From contig JAQSDB010000002.1 in the NCBI GenBank assembly GCA_029945725.1, positions 558,001-622,000 of the forward strand: a DNA stretch of 64,000 nucleotides, written 5' to 3'. The stretch comes from a bacterium (lineage in GTDB: Bacteria > Pseudomonadota > Gammaproteobacteria > Pseudomonadales > Moraxellaceae). This document shows, piece after piece, positions 40,888 to 51,667 of this stretch. Position 1 is the first letter of the stretch, and each line of letters starts with the position of its first letter. A model generated the notes under the pieces. The model saw only the letters and a program-made list of their open reading frames with translations. It was not told where the DNA came from and did no database searches. A program made the translations under genes and the position numbers.

Positions 40888-41736
40888 TCAGGAACAGCTG
40901 GCAACCTTGCGATCACAACCACCACCACCGTTACCACCAGCTCCTGGCGGAGTCAGTGGCATCAGGATAATTGTGCCTTGACGTGCGACGGGGCCCTTGG
41001 ATCGGGTTACGCCAGCAATTTCTATACCGGCAGCCGCACTGGCATCAGCAATCAGCTGGGAGGAAATCCCCTTGTCGGCGGCTACGGCAGCAATCGACTC
41101 CGCCTGACGCGGAGCCACCTTGAAGGCGGCCGTCAGTACATCGAGGGCGGAGGCTTTGGCATCCAGAGCAATCTTTACATACTCGACAGCTTTGTCCGGC
41201 TGATCTGCAATCACGGCTTCCATGATGGCCTTGGTTTGCTGGGGCGCGGCCCGCAGCGCCTGTGTCAGGATGGTGGCTGACTGGCGAGGAGAGGTACGCA
41301 TGGCCTGGGGTACGAACTTGGCGCCATCCACACCCTCTGCAAGGGCGCGCTGCACAATCGGCACAGTGTAATAGCTGGGCGATTTGACAATCGCGGTCGG
41401 CACAATGATGCCTGCCTTGTCCGGTGCACCTTGCAGGGCAGCAGCAACGACTTGTGCCGGATTCAGGTTGTACTGGCGACCCAGTGCGGCGGAGACGATA
41501 TTGGCGGCCTGGTCAGGATTCAACTGGATGGCAGCAGTGATGGCGGCATAAGCCTGATCGGGAGCACGCTCAATGATTTGCTTAAGGGCGGCTTCCGCCG
41601 AGATATTGCTGGCGAGGGCATTGGTGAAAATGGCCTGCATGGGCTGGGCAGACTTCAAATCAGATTCGATACTGGCGTGTGCCATCCCCAGCGGCAACAC
41701 AAGGCCCAAGGCCATTCCTGTCAGTGTGCGGCGCAT
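40888..41736 (-). CDS. Secreted alpha-helical repeat protein of unknown function
   Basis: Signal peptide MRRTLTGMALGLVLPLGMAHA; repeated AP(D/R/Q)QA..I..A motifs; Gly-rich C-terminus GGNGGGGCDRKVASCS. Confidence 0.8.
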   Translation of the reverse strand: MRRTLTGMALGLVLPLGMAHASIESDLKSAQPMQAIFTNALASNISAEAALKQIIERAPDQAYAAITAAIQLNPDQAANIVSAALGRQYNLNPAQVVAAALQGAPDKAGIIVPTAIVKSPSYYTVPIVQRALAEGVDGAKFVPQAMRTSPRQSATILTQALRAAPQQTKAIMEAVIADQPDKAVEYVKIALDAKASALDVLTAAFKVAPRQAESIAAVAADKGISSQLIADASAAAGIEIAGVTRSKGPVARQGTIILMPLTPPGAGGNGGGGCDRKVASCS

Positions 41737-42140
41737 ATTAACTCCATGGATTCCAATTGGGCGGCTGGCATCAGCCATTGACTCTTGATTATAGGCTTCC
41801 TGCGCCCCAGTTCAATGTTACCGGTTCACCTTTAATCATGCCCTTTGCGGCCTTGTCCGGCATGCTGTCATGCCGGTGTCACGCCAGCATGCTGGCCTGC
41901 TGCAAGCGTTGCTGATCCGGGGCCTTGCCAGTCTTCCGGATAGTGGAACCCGATTTTGTGACAGGCTTCACTCTTAATCTTGAAGGCATCGCTGCGGGCC
42001 GGAGTCTTGTCGTCAGATTGCGCCCTTGTCAGCTGGGGCTCGGTGGAGCCTGCAGGTGCACGACATGATGCGGATGTCGGTCAGTTTCAGCCCATGCCGG
42101 TGTTTCTGTTCTCCGGCGCCGGCCATGAATAAAGTCCGGC

Positions 42141-42488
42141 TCATGCCTGCAGGGATTCCTGCCAGCGTTCGGGATCAAAGCCGCACAGCAATGCTGTGCC
42201 ATTTTCCACTACGGGGCGTTTGATCAGGGAAGGCTGCTCCTGCATGAGCAACAAGGCATTTTCCCTGTTGATGCCGCTCTGTGCGGCTTCCGGCAGTTTG
42301 CGCCAGGTGGTGCCACGGCGATTGAGCAGGGTTTCCCAGCCCACGGTTTTTTCCCAGCGTTGCAGCATTTCCGCACTGATGCCGGACCTCTTGTAATCAT
42401 GAAACTCATAGGGGATGCCTGCCGCCTGTAGCCAGGCAAAGGCTTTTTTCATGGTGTCGCAGTTTTTGATGCCATAAATGGTGAGCAT
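42141..42488 (-). CDS. yffB: ArsC/Spx-family protein (YffB-like)
   Basis: MLTIYGIKNCDTMKKAFAWLQAAGIPYEFHDYKRSGIS; next to dap genes. Confidence 0.88.
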   Translation of the reverse strand: MLTIYGIKNCDTMKKAFAWLQAAGIPYEFHDYKRSGISAEMLQRWEKTVGWETLLNRRGTTWRKLPEAAQSGINRENALLLMQEQPSLIKRPVVENGTALLCGFDPERWQESLQA

Positions 42489-42526
42489 TGTTTTTCCTTC
42501 CAGCCACGCCATTTCCATAAAAAAGG

Positions 42527-42560
42527 GCAGCCTGCTGTGCTAAAGCTGCGGCTACCCTTT
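42527..42560 (-). terminator. Terminator-like imperfect hairpin after dapD
   Basis: AAGGGCAGCC...GGCTACCCTT with flanking A/T on minus strand. Confidence 0.5.
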
Positions 42561-42585
42561 CTTGCTTATTTCAACCGGTTTCTGA

Positions 42586-43407
42586 TCAGTCTGCGCGCAG
42601 CAGTTCGTTGATGCCTACCTTGCTGCGGGTTTTGGCGTCGACTTTTTTCACAATGACGGCGCAGTAAAGGCTGTACTTGCCGTCGGCAGAAGGCAGACTG
42701 CCGGAGACAACCACGGAGCCGGCGGGTACGCGGCCATAGCTGAAGGTGCCGGTTTCGCGATCATAGATTTTGGTGCTTTGTCCGATATACACACCCATGG
42801 AAATGACGGCGCCTTCCTCGACGATGACGCCTTCCACAATTTCAGAGCGTGCGCCGATAAAGCAGTTGTCTTCGATAATGGTGGGATTGGCTTGCAGGGG
42901 TTCCAGTACGCCACCAATGCCGACACCGCCGGAAAGATGCACGTTCTTGCCGATCTGTGCGCAGGATCCAACCGTTGCCCAGGTATCGACCATGGTGCCT
43001 TCATCCACATAGGCGCCAATGTTTACGTAGGACGGCATCAGCACCACATTGCGTGCAATGAAGGAGCCTTTGCGTGCTACAGCCGGCGGCACAACCCGTA
43101 CGCCAGCGGTGGCAAACTGTTCCGGCGTCCAGTCGGCAAACTTTGTTTTTACCTTGTCGTAGTACTGGATGGCACCGCCACCGGCTTGTGGTTCGTTGTC
43201 GTTAAGACGGAACGACAGCAGAACGGCCTTTTTCAGCCACTGATGCACGACCCATTCGCCATTGATTTTTTCAGCAACACGGGCATGCCCGGCATCAAGT
43301 GCAGCCAGTGCTTCGGTGACCGCCTGACGTACATCAGACGGTGCATTTGACGGAGAGAAGTCAGCACGATGCTCGAATGCATCTTCGATCAGTTTTTGCA
43401 GGCTCAT
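42586..43407 (-). CDS. dapD: Tetrahydrodipicolinate N-succinyltransferase
   Basis: [54 protein letters not shown]. Confidence 0.98.
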   Translation of the reverse strand: MSLQKLIEDAFEHRADFSPSNAPSDVRQAVTEALAALDAGHARVAEKINGEWVVHQWLKKAVLLSFRLNDNEPQAGGGAIQYYDKVKTKFADWTPEQFATAGVRVVPPAVARKGSFIARNVVLMPSYVNIGAYVDEGTMVDTWATVGSCAQIGKNVHLSGGVGIGGVLEPLQANPTIIEDNCFIGARSEIVEGVIVEEGAVISMGVYIGQSTKIYDRETGTFSYGRVPAGSVVVSGSLPSADGKYSLYCAVIVKKVDAKTRSKVGINELLRAD

Positions 43408-43434
43408 CCAGAAAACTCCTTTTTAAAACAGTAT

Positions 43435-44625
43435 TTAAAGGGAAGAAACGAAATGACGAATACGGCTTGCTGCCTCGCAGCAATCGGTTTCCGACGCCAC
43501 CAGGGCCATGCGGATGAAACTGGCGCCGGGATTGCTGCCGCGGCCGGGGCGGCCAAGATAACTGCCGGGTAATACGGTGACGTGGGTCTTGCCGTAAAGA
43601 CGACGGGCAAAATCATCATCGGCAATCGGTGTGCGTGCCCAGAAGTAGAAGCCGGCATCGGGCATGGATAAGGGCAGTACCCCGTCAAGAATGGACTTGA
43701 CGGCGGCAAACTTGGCTCGGTACTGACGGCGGTTTTCTGCCACATGCGCTTCATCGCTCCAGGCCGCTACTGAAGCCAGCTGATGCTGCACCGGCATGGC
43801 GGCACCATGGTAGGTACGGTAGCGCAGATAGGGCGTCAACAGTTGCGCATCGCCGGCGACAAAACCGGAGCGCATGCCGGGCAGATTCGAGCGTTTTGAC
43901 AGTGAATGAAATACCACACAACGGGCGTAATCATGCCGGCCGATAGCCGCACAGGCCTGCAGCAGCCCGACGGGAGGCACGGCTTCATCGAAATAGATTT
44001 CCGAGTAGCACTCGTCCGAGGCAATCACGAAATCAAAGCGGTCTGCCAGTGCAATCAGCTTTTCCAGTGTCGCTGCGCTGGTGACAGCGCCAGTGGGATT
44101 GCCGGGGCTGCAGACAAACAACAGCTGTGTACGTGCCCAGACATCATCGGGCACGGCATCATAGTCAGGAATGAAACCACTCTCCTGCGTACAGGGCAGG
44201 TAATAGGGCTCGGCCCCGGCCAGAAACGCGGCTCCTTCATAGATCTGGTAGAAGGGATTGGGCATCACCACCAGCGGTTTCTGGCTGCGATCCACGACAG
44301 CCTGGGTGAATGAAAACAGGGCTTCACGCGTTCCTGTAACCGGCAGTATCTGTGTTTCGGGATCAATGCCTTGCAGGGAAAAGCGCCGTCCCAGCCAGCC
44401 AGCAATGGTCTGGCGCAGTTCAGGAATGCCTTTGCTGCCGGGATATACCGCCAGCTTGTCCAGATTCTCCACCAGCGTCTTTTTTACAAATTCCGGTGAT
44501 GCATGCGTGGGTTCGCCAATCGACAGGGCAATCGGCTTGAGGTCGGCGGGAGGTTTTATCCCTTTGAAAAGCTGGGCAAGCTTTTCAAAGGGATAGGCAT
44601 GCAGGCGGTTGAGTTCAGGATTCAT
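43435..44625 (-). CDS. dapC: Succinyldiaminopimelate transaminase
   Basis: PLN fold-type I aminotransferase: LSIGEPTHASPEFV, FHSLSKRSNLPGMRSGFVAGD; between dapD and glnD. Confidence 0.95.
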   Translation of the reverse strand: MNPELNRLHAYPFEKLAQLFKGIKPPADLKPIALSIGEPTHASPEFVKKTLVENLDKLAVYPGSKGIPELRQTIAGWLGRRFSLQGIDPETQILPVTGTREALFSFTQAVVDRSQKPLVVMPNPFYQIYEGAAFLAGAEPYYLPCTQESGFIPDYDAVPDDVWARTQLLFVCSPGNPTGAVTSAATLEKLIALADRFDFVIASDECYSEIYFDEAVPPVGLLQACAAIGRHDYARCVVFHSLSKRSNLPGMRSGFVAGDAQLLTPYLRYRTYHGAAMPVQHQLASVAAWSDEAHVAENRRQYRAKFAAVKSILDGVLPLSMPDAGFYFWARTPIADDDFARRLYGKTHVTVLPGSYLGRPGRGSNPGASFIRMALVASETDCCEAASRIRHFVSSL

Positions 44626-44648
44626 AAGTAGGCATTCGGTTCGCGGCT

Positions 44649-47324
44649 TCAGGCGGCCTGATCCAGCTGCTCGCGCAGGCTGTTGGCCAGTTGTTCACAG
44701 ACCGCAGGATCGGAAATGGGGTGATGTTGTTTGTCGGTAATAAAGAAGACGTCTTCAGCACGCTCGCCCAGCGTGGCAATGCGGGCATTATGCAGCTCCA
44801 CGCCCGCTTCCATGAACAGGCGTCCAACGCGGGCCAGAAGGCCGGGGCGATCCAGGGTGATCACTTCGACAATCGTGCGTTGATTGGCGATGTCATTACT
44901 GATGGTGACCTGGGTTTTTACATCAAAATGCTTGAGCTGGCGCGGCATGCGGCGCTGCACGATTTCCGGAAAACGATCCGGATGTGACAGCGTGCGAATC
45001 AGGGTGTCACGGATATGGTCAAGGCGCTGGTCGTCGTTCAGTGGTTCCCCGTTTTCATCGAGCACAATATAGGTGTCGAGTGAGAAACGGCTGGAGGCGG
45101 TGATAATGCGTGCATCCATCACGGTGAGATGCAGTTGATCCAGAGCGGCTACCGAGGCTGCAAAAAGATTGGGCAAATCCTGCGTATACACGAATATCTG
45201 GGTGGCACCCTCAAACTGCTCACTGTTGTTTTGCCGGACCAGAACCAGCGGACCATTGCTGCCCTGGTGTTGCAGGATGGCTTTGGTGTGCCAGGCGATA
45301 TCCTGAGGAGTTTCGCGCAGGAAATAGTCATCGCCGAGCTTGTCCCAGACACTGTTGGCATCACCATCATTCACATTGTCGCTTTCCAGGATATCCATGG
45401 CAGCGGCACGGGTTTCGGCAATCCACTCCTGCTTGTCGATGGGGTTGCCGAGGCCTCGCCGCAGGGCGCGTTTGGTTTGTGTATAAAGCTGCCGCAATAG
45501 CGATGCACGCCAGGAGTTCCACAGATTCGGATTGGTGGCGCAGATATCAGCCACCGTCAGTGCATAGAGGTAGTCCAGATGGACAATGTCGCCAACTTTT
45601 TGCGCAAACTCATTGATGACATCAGGATCGGATACGTCTTTTTTCTGGGCCGTCATCGACATCATGAGGTGGCTTTCGGTCAGCCAGGCAACAAGGTTGG
45701 CATCCCATTTCCCAAAGCCGTGATGCAGACAGAATTCGCGGGCATCGATAGCGCCCAGGGTTGAATGATCACCGCCACGGCCCTTGGCAATATCGTGAAA
45801 CAGTCCGGCCAGATAGAGCAGCTCGATCTTGGGAAGGCGTTGTGCAACCTTGGCAACAACAGGAAATTTTTCCTGCACTTCAGCATAGCGGAAGCGACGC
45901 ATGTTTTTCAGCACCAGCAGCGTATGCGCATCCACGGTGTAAATGTGGAAGAGGTCGTATTGCATCTGCCCGATGATATTGCCGAAGGCGGGTATATAGC
46001 GCCCCAGAATGCCGTAACGTTTCATGCGTCGCAGCGATGAGAACAGGGCGTGCTGACAGCGCAACAGCTCGACAAAAAGCGAGGTGTTGCGAATGTCGTT
46101 GCGGAATTTTTCGTCAATCAGGTCGGCGCTTTCCATGACCAGGCGTGCGGTGCTGGCACGGACCCCGAGAATGCCGGCATCGTTGCCCAGCAGAACGAAA
46201 ATCTCGATCAGCCCGGAAGGCGTGCGTTTGAAGACTTCATTGTGGGTGACTTCAATATAGCCATCACGCAGCTGGAAGCGTGAGTTGATGGGGGTGATAA
46301 CGGCGGTTTCGTGTGCCCGCAATATGGCTTCGTCGAAATACTGCAGCAGCATTTCGTTGAGCATGGAGATGTTCATGGCGGCGCGATAATACGCCTTCAT
46401 CAGCTGTTCAACGGCGCGATTCCCGTTTTGGTCGGTATAGCCGAAAAGCAGGGCGACCTGGCGCTGGTAATCAAAAAGCAGCCGGTTTTCGCTGCGACCG
46501 GCAATCATGTGCAAGGCGAAACGGATGCGCCACAGCAGGGCAAGGCCCTCACTGAGCTGGCGGTATTCGGCCTCGGTGATAAAGCCGTGGCCAACCAGGT
46601 CTTCCACGGTGGCGGCGCCGAAGTGCCGTTTTGCCACCCAGCCTACGGTTTGTATGTCACGCAGGCCGCCGGGGGCATTCTTGATGTCAGGCTCGAGATT
46701 GTATTCGGTGTTGTTGTGCTTGTTGTGCCGCTCGATCTGCTCGTCCCACTTCGCCTTGAAAAACGCCTTGCCGGGCCAGAGGTGCTCGGGGCCGGTGCTG
46801 GCCTGCATTTCTATGCGCAGCTTTTCGTCACCGATAATGGTGCGCGATTCCATCAGGTTGGTGGCAATGGTGATGTCATCACGGGCAGCATCAATGCACT
46901 CGGCCAGCGAGCGTACGCTGGCGCCAACTTCCAGACCGAGATCCCAGAGCAGGGTGATGAAGCCGGACACCGCCTGGCTTTCGTGGTCGCCGAGCGTTTC
47001 CTGGCTATGCAGCACCATGACATCAATGTCTGAGCCCGGGTGCAGTTCACCGCGACCATAGCCGCCAACAGCGAGCAGGGCTACATCACTGAACTGATCC
47101 AGCTTGAGGCCGCACCAGGCATGGGCTAGCAGTTGATCAATCACCCAGGCGCGCATCCGTACCAGCTTGCGAATGTCTTCGCCCGCCTTGAAGCGTTCGA
47201 ACAAGAGTTCGCGGGTCTTTTTCAGGATCTCGCGATAGCCCGCATCGGGCAGTTTCACATCGCCGTTCAGGATGCGGGTATCAAGCAGTTCGGTATCAAA
47301 AGCGAAATCCAGTACGACACTCAT
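44649..47324 (-). CDS. glnD: Bifunctional uridylyltransferase/uridylyl-removing enzyme
   Basis: VGGYGRGELHPGSDIDVMVL nucleotidyltransferase, HD domain LFHDIAKGRGGDHS, C-terminal ACT domains. Confidence 0.97.
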   Translation of the reverse strand: MSVVLDFAFDTELLDTRILNGDVKLPDAGYREILKKTRELLFERFKAGEDIRKLVRMRAWVIDQLLAHAWCGLKLDQFSDVALLAVGGYGRGELHPGSDIDVMVLHSQETLGDHESQAVSGFITLLWDLGLEVGASVRSLAECIDAARDDITIATNLMESRTIIGDEKLRIEMQASTGPEHLWPGKAFFKAKWDEQIERHNKHNNTEYNLEPDIKNAPGGLRDIQTVGWVAKRHFGAATVEDLVGHGFITEAEYRQLSEGLALLWRIRFALHMIAGRSENRLLFDYQRQVALLFGYTDQNGNRAVEQLMKAYYRAAMNISMLNEMLLQYFDEAILRAHETAVITPINSRFQLRDGYIEVTHNEVFKRTPSGLIEIFVLLGNDAGILGVRASTARLVMESADLIDEKFRNDIRNTSLFVELLRCQHALFSSLRRMKRYGILGRYIPAFGNIIGQMQYDLFHIYTVDAHTLLVLKNMRRFRYAEVQEKFPVVAKVAQRLPKIELLYLAGLFHDIAKGRGGDHSTLGAIDAREFCLHHGFGKWDANLVAWLTESHLMMSMTAQKKDVSDPDVINEFAQKVGDIVHLDYLYALTVADICATNPNLWNSWRASLLRQLYTQTKRALRRGLGNPIDKQEWIAETRAAAMDILESDNVNDGDANSVWDKLGDDYFLRETPQDIAWHTKAILQHQGSNGPLVLVRQNNSEQFEGATQIFVYTQDLPNLFAASVAALDQLHLTVMDARIITASSRFSLDTYIVLDENGEPLNDDQRLDHIRDTLIRTLSHPDRFPEIVQRRMPRQLKHFDVKTQVTISNDIANQRTIVEVITLDRPGLLARVGRLFMEAGVELHNARIATLGERAEDVFFITDKQHHPISDPAVCEQLANSLREQLDQAA

Positions 47325-47392
47325 GTTGGCTCGCTCGGGTAAAGGCAGGTGGGCGCTTGTGTATGCAAGGTGAGGGCCAGTCACTGAAAAGG

Positions 47393-48196
47393 TTAGGCGT
47401 TGAGGAAGCTGAGATCCTCTTCGGTCCGGGCGGTCAGTACTTCCACGCCTGTTGGCGTTACCAGTATGGTGTGTTCCCACTGCGCCGAGAGCTTGTGATC
47501 CTTGGTTACTGCCGTCCAGCCATCCGGCAGAACCTTGGTGTGGTAGCTGCCTGCGTTGATCATGGGCTCTATGGTGAAAATCATGCCGGCCTTGAGTTCC
47601 ATGCCCGTACCGGCCTGACCGTAATGCAGGACCTGTGGCTCTTCATGAAATACACGGCCGATACCATGGCCGCAAAAATCACGGACGACGGAATAGCGGT
47701 TGGCCTCGGCGTGCTTCTGGATCACGGCACCGATATCGCCAAGGTGGGCGCCCGGCCTGACGGCGGCAATGCCCCTGTACATGCACTCTTGGGTCACACG
47801 GATCAGGCGCTCGGTCAGGATCGAGGGTTTGCCGGCGACATACATCTTGCTGGTGTCGCCGTGATAGCCGTTCTTGATAACGGTGACATCAATATTGAGG
47901 GCGTCGCCGTCTTTCAGGATCTTGGTGTCACTGGGGATGCCATGGCAGATGACATGGTTGACCGAGGTGCAGATGGATTTCGGAAATGGCGGACGGCCCC
48001 CGCCCCCGCCATAACCCAGCGGGGCGGGGATGGCGCCTTGTACATCGACAATATAGTCATGACACAGCCGGTCAAGCTCACCGGTTGAGACGCCGGGTTT
48101 AACGTAGGGGCCGATATAGTCCAGTACTTCGCCTGCCAGTTTGCCGGCAATGCGCATGCCTTCTATGTCTTCCGCAGTCTTGATCAGCTGAGTCAT
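47393..48196 (-). CDS. map: Methionine aminopeptidase, type I
   Basis: GMRIAGKLAGEVLDYI, NDALNID type metal site, CGHGIGRVFHEEPQVLHYG; divergent from rpsB. Confidence 0.97.
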   Translation of the reverse strand: MTQLIKTAEDIEGMRIAGKLAGEVLDYIGPYVKPGVSTGELDRLCHDYIVDVQGAIPAPLGYGGGGGRPPFPKSICTSVNHVICHGIPSDTKILKDGDALNIDVTVIKNGYHGDTSKMYVAGKPSILTERLIRVTQECMYRGIAAVRPGAHLGDIGAVIQKHAEANRYSVVRDFCGHGIGRVFHEEPQVLHYGQAGTGMELKAGMIFTIEPMINAGSYHTKVLPDGWTAVTKDHKLSAQWEHTILVTPTGVEVLTARTEEDLSFLNA

Positions 48197-48269
48197 GGGT
48201 ACCACAAGGTTGTCAGGTCAAACCGGCCGGCATGGGCCGGGCAGTTGAGGGGAAAGGGGGCCTATGGTA

Positions 48270-48442
48270 TAAAGCGCCGCGCTTTTCGGCAAACCCTCAT
48301 TGTTCAGGGGGTGTCGCGGGGCGATTTCCCTAAATCGCACATATACCGTCACGGTTGTCAGGGTGCTTCCTCAGGCTTTAATGCATGAAGAGGTTGGCAG
48401 TCGGGGTGTATGGAGGCCTAACCCTAACCGGAGTTATAAGAC
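48270..48442 (+). promoter_or_regulatory. rpsB 5' leader, probable S2 autoregulatory element
   Basis: About 170-nt structured-looking leader with GGGGTGTATGGAGGCCTAACCCTAACCGGAG just before rpsB; rpsB leaders are autoregulatory in gammaproteobacteria. Confidence 0.45.
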
Positions 48443-49189
48443 ATGGCACAAGTATCCATGCGCGAGCTGTTGCAGGCTGGCGCGCATTTCGGTCACCAGA
48501 CCCGCTTCTGGAACCCCAAGATGGCAAAGTACATCTTCGGGGCGCGCAACAAGATTCATATCATCAACCTCGAGCACACCGTTCCGGCCCTGAACGACGC
48601 CCTGACTTACGTCAACAAGCTGTCGTCGAACAAGAACAAGGTGCTGTTCGTGGGTACCAAGCGTGCTGCAGCCCCCATCATTCGCGAACAGGCTGCTCGT
48701 TGCGGCATGCCTTTCGTGGATCATCGCTGGCTGGGTGGCATGCTCACCAACTGGAAGACCATTCGCCAGTCGATCAAGCGCCTCAAGGATCTGGAAGCCC
48801 AGGTTCAGGACGGTACTTTCGCCAAGCTGACCAAGCGCGAAGCGCTGGAACGCACCCGCGAAATGGAAAAGCTGGAAAAGTCCCTGGGTGGTATCAAGGA
48901 CATGGGCGGCTTGCCCGATGCGATTTTTGTGGTTGATGTTGACCATGAAAAGATTGCCATTACCGAAGCCAACAAGCTTGGCATCCCGGTCATCGGTATC
49001 GTTGATACCAACTCCAGCCCTGCTGGCGTTGACTACGTGATTCCGGCCAACGATGACGCCATTCGTGCACTGCAGCTCTATGTGGGCGCCGTTGCCAATG
49101 CCGTGATCGAAGGTCGCGAGTTTGCTGCTGCCACTGGCGGTCGCGATGCTGACGGCTTTGTGGAAGTGGAAGGCGCTGCTGCCGAGTAA
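48443..49189 (+). CDS. rpsB: 30S ribosomal protein S2
   Basis: [44 protein letters not shown]. Confidence 0.99.
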   Translation: MAQVSMRELLQAGAHFGHQTRFWNPKMAKYIFGARNKIHIINLEHTVPALNDALTYVNKLSSNKNKVLFVGTKRAAAPIIREQAARCGMPFVDHRWLGGMLTNWKTIRQSIKRLKDLEAQVQDGTFAKLTKREALERTREMEKLEKSLGGIKDMGGLPDAIFVVDVDHEKIAITEANKLGIPVIGIVDTNSSPAGVDYVIPANDDAIRALQLYVGAVANAVIEGREFAAATGGRDADGFVEVEGAAAE

Positions 49190-49212
49190 TTCCGGCGCAG
49201 GACCATTCCTTT

Positions 49213-49239
49213 AAAAAGGGGGCTTCCGCCCCCTTTTTT
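49213..49239 (+). terminator. Terminator/attenuator between rpsB and tsf
   Basis: AAAAAGGGGGC-TTCC-GCCCCCTTTTTT. Confidence 0.85.
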
Positions 49240-49297
49240 CCCTGAATTTTTTACGGCTACGGGCGTTAAGGCCCGAGCCTGCAAGAGGATTGATCAA

Positions 49298-50179
49298 ATG
49301 GCAGAAGTTACTGCAAGCCTCGTGAAAGAGCTGCGTGATCGTACCGGCCTTGGCATGATGGAATGCAAGAAGGCGCTGGTCGAGAGCAACGGCGATGTTG
49401 AAGCCGCCATCGACAACATGCGCAAATCCGGTCAGGCCAAGGCTGCCAAAAAGGCCGGCAATATTGCCGCCGATGGTGCCATCATCATCGCTACCGATGG
49501 CAAGGCTTCCATCCTGCTGGAAGTGAACAGCCAGACTGATTTCGTGGCACGCGATGCCAACTTCACTGCTTTTGCCAACAAGGTTGCCGAGGTGGCGCTG
49601 GCTGCCCGTGAAACGGATGTGGCCAGGATCGGCGCACTCAACTACGACGGCCGGACGGTTGAAGAGGCCCGTGTTGCGCTCGTGCAGAAGATTGGTGAGA
49701 ACATCCAGGTGCGTCGCGCCGAGCTGGTTGAAGGCCCGCTGCTGGCTTCTTATACCCACGGCCTGAAGATCGGTGTGGTGGTGGCAATGGAAGGCGGTCA
49801 TGAAGAGCTGGCTCGTGATGTCGCCATGCACATTGCCGCGTCAAAGCCTGAGGCCGTTGCTCCGGAAGATGTGCCGGCTGCCGTGGTTGCCAAGGAGCGT
49901 GAAATCGCTGAAGCCAAGGCCGCCGAATCCGGCAAGCCAGCCAATATCGTCGAGAAGATGGTGGAAGGCGCGGTGAAGAAGTTCCTCGCCGAAGTGTCCC
50001 TGCTCGAGCAGGCCTTCGTGAAGGATACCGAAACCAAGGTGGGCGCCTTGCTGTCCAAGCATGCCGCCAAGGTAACGCGTTTTGTTCGCCTTGAAGTCGG
50101 CGAAGGCATCGAGAAGAAGGAAGTCGACTTCGCCGCTGAAGTGGCTGAAGCCGCTGCCGCTGCCGCTGCTGCCAAGTAA
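49298..50179 (+). CDS. tsf: Elongation factor Ts
   Basis: [39 protein letters not shown]. Confidence 0.99.
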   Translation: MAEVTASLVKELRDRTGLGMMECKKALVESNGDVEAAIDNMRKSGQAKAAKKAGNIAADGAIIIATDGKASILLEVNSQTDFVARDANFTAFANKVAEVALAARETDVARIGALNYDGRTVEEARVALVQKIGENIQVRRAELVEGPLLASYTHGLKIGVVVAMEGGHEELARDVAMHIAASKPEAVAPEDVPAAVVAKEREIAEAKAAESGKPANIVEKMVEGAVKKFLAEVSLLEQAFVKDTETKVGALLSKHAAKVTRFVRLEVGEGIEKKEVDFAAEVAEAAAAAAAAK

Positions 50180-50196
50180 AGTACTGACAGTTAACG

Positions 50197-50225
50197 AAAA
50201 GGCCCCTTTCAGGGGCCTTTTTTTT
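50197..50225 (+). terminator. Terminator after tsf
   Basis: AAAAGGCCCCT-TTC-AGGGGCCTTTTTTTT. Confidence 0.88.
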
Positions 50226-50313
50226 GGGAAAGTGGAGGCATCTTACGGTAAGATTCCGCCACTTTCTGCAGCCCCTTTTCGGTGCTGCTCCTTCAAGGAA
50301 GCCCGAGGACGCC

Positions 50314-51045
50314 ATGGCCGATCGCAATCCTGCGCATAAACGTATTCTGCTCAAACTCTCTGGTGAAGCGCTGGCCGGCGAGGTCGAGTTTGGTATCGAC
50401 CCCAAAGTGCTGTCCCGCATTGCCCTGGAAATCGGCCAGCTGGTGGGCATCGGTGTGCAGGTGGGTCTGGTGGTTGGCGGCGGCAATATCTTCCGCGGCG
50501 CCGCCCTGCAGGCCGCAGGTCTTGATCGTGTGGCCGGTGATCACATGGGAATGCTGGCGACGGTCATGAACGGTCTGGCCATGCGCGATGCGCTGGAGCG
50601 CAACAACATCAAGACGCGCCTGATGTCGGCCATTCCCATGAGCGGTGTGGTGGATCATTACGACCGGCGTGCTGCCATTCGCCACCTGCAAAGCGGCGAC
50701 GTGCTGATTTTTGTCGCCGGCACCGGTAATCCTTTTTTTACGACCGATACGGCTGCCTGCCTGCGCGGCATTGAAATCAATGCCGATCTCGTGATCAAGG
50801 CGACCAAGGTTGATGGTGTCTACAATGCGGATCCGTTCAAGGATCCGACGGCCGTCAAATACGACTACCTCACCTTTGATGAAGTGCTGGACAAGAAGCT
50901 GGGAGTCATGGATCTCACGGCAATTTGCCTGTGCCGTGATCACAATATGCCGCTCACCGTTTTCAACATGAACAAGACCGGCGCGCTCCTGAACCTCATG
51001 GTCGGAGAAAGTGAAGGCACCATTATTGGCACGGCCCCCCGCTGA
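50314..51045 (+). CDS. pyrH: UMP kinase
   Basis: [58 protein letters not shown]. Confidence 0.98.
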   Translation: MADRNPAHKRILLKLSGEALAGEVEFGIDPKVLSRIALEIGQLVGIGVQVGLVVGGGNIFRGAALQAAGLDRVAGDHMGMLATVMNGLAMRDALERNNIKTRLMSAIPMSGVVDHYDRRAAIRHLQSGDVLIFVAGTGNPFFTTDTAACLRGIEINADLVIKATKVDGVYNADPFKDPTAVKYDYLTFDEVLDKKLGVMDLTAICLCRDHNMPLTVFNMNKTGALLNLMVGESEGTIIGTAPR

Positions 51046-51076
51046 GAAATTGTGCGGGACTGACAGGAGAGGACTC

Positions 51077-51631
51077 ATGCTCAACGATCTCAAGAATGAC
51101 GCCGAAATCCGCATGAAGAAGAGCCTTGATTCGCTCGAGAATGCTTTTTCCAAGGTGCGCACGGGGCGTGCCCATCCATCCATGCTGAAAGATGTCATGG
51201 TGCCGTATTACGGCACCGACACGCCCTTGATGCAGGTTGCCAACGTCAATGTGGAAGACTCGCGTACGCTGCTGGTGCAGCCCTATGAGCGCAACATGAT
51301 TGGCGCCATCGACAAGGCGATACGCCAGTCCGATCTTGGCCTCAATCCCATGAGCGGCGATGTGATTCGCGTGCCGTTGCCGGCGCTTACTGAAGAAACC
51401 CGGCGCAATATGCAGAAGATGGCGCGCGGCGAGGCTGAAAATGCCCGTGTGGCTATTCGCAATATTCGTCGTGATGTGCTCGCCGACATCAAGGAGCTGC
51501 TCAAGGAGAAGGAGATCTCCGAGGATGAAGAGCACAAGGCCAGTGATGATGTGCAGAAGCTCACCGACAAATATGTCGGTGAGGCAGATCGCATGCTGGC
51601 ATCCAAGGAACACGAGCTGATGCAGGTTTGA
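51077..51631 (+). CDS. frr: Ribosome recycling factor
   Basis: [37 protein letters not shown]. Confidence 0.98.
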   Translation: MLNDLKNDAEIRMKKSLDSLENAFSKVRTGRAHPSMLKDVMVPYYGTDTPLMQVANVNVEDSRTLLVQPYERNMIGAIDKAIRQSDLGLNPMSGDVIRVPLPALTEETRRNMQKMARGEAENARVAIRNIRRDVLADIKELLKEKEISEDEEHKASDDVQKLTDKYVGEADRMLASKEHELMQV

Positions 51632-51667
51632 TCTGCATCGGTCACGGTTTCTAAAGGTCTCCAGACA

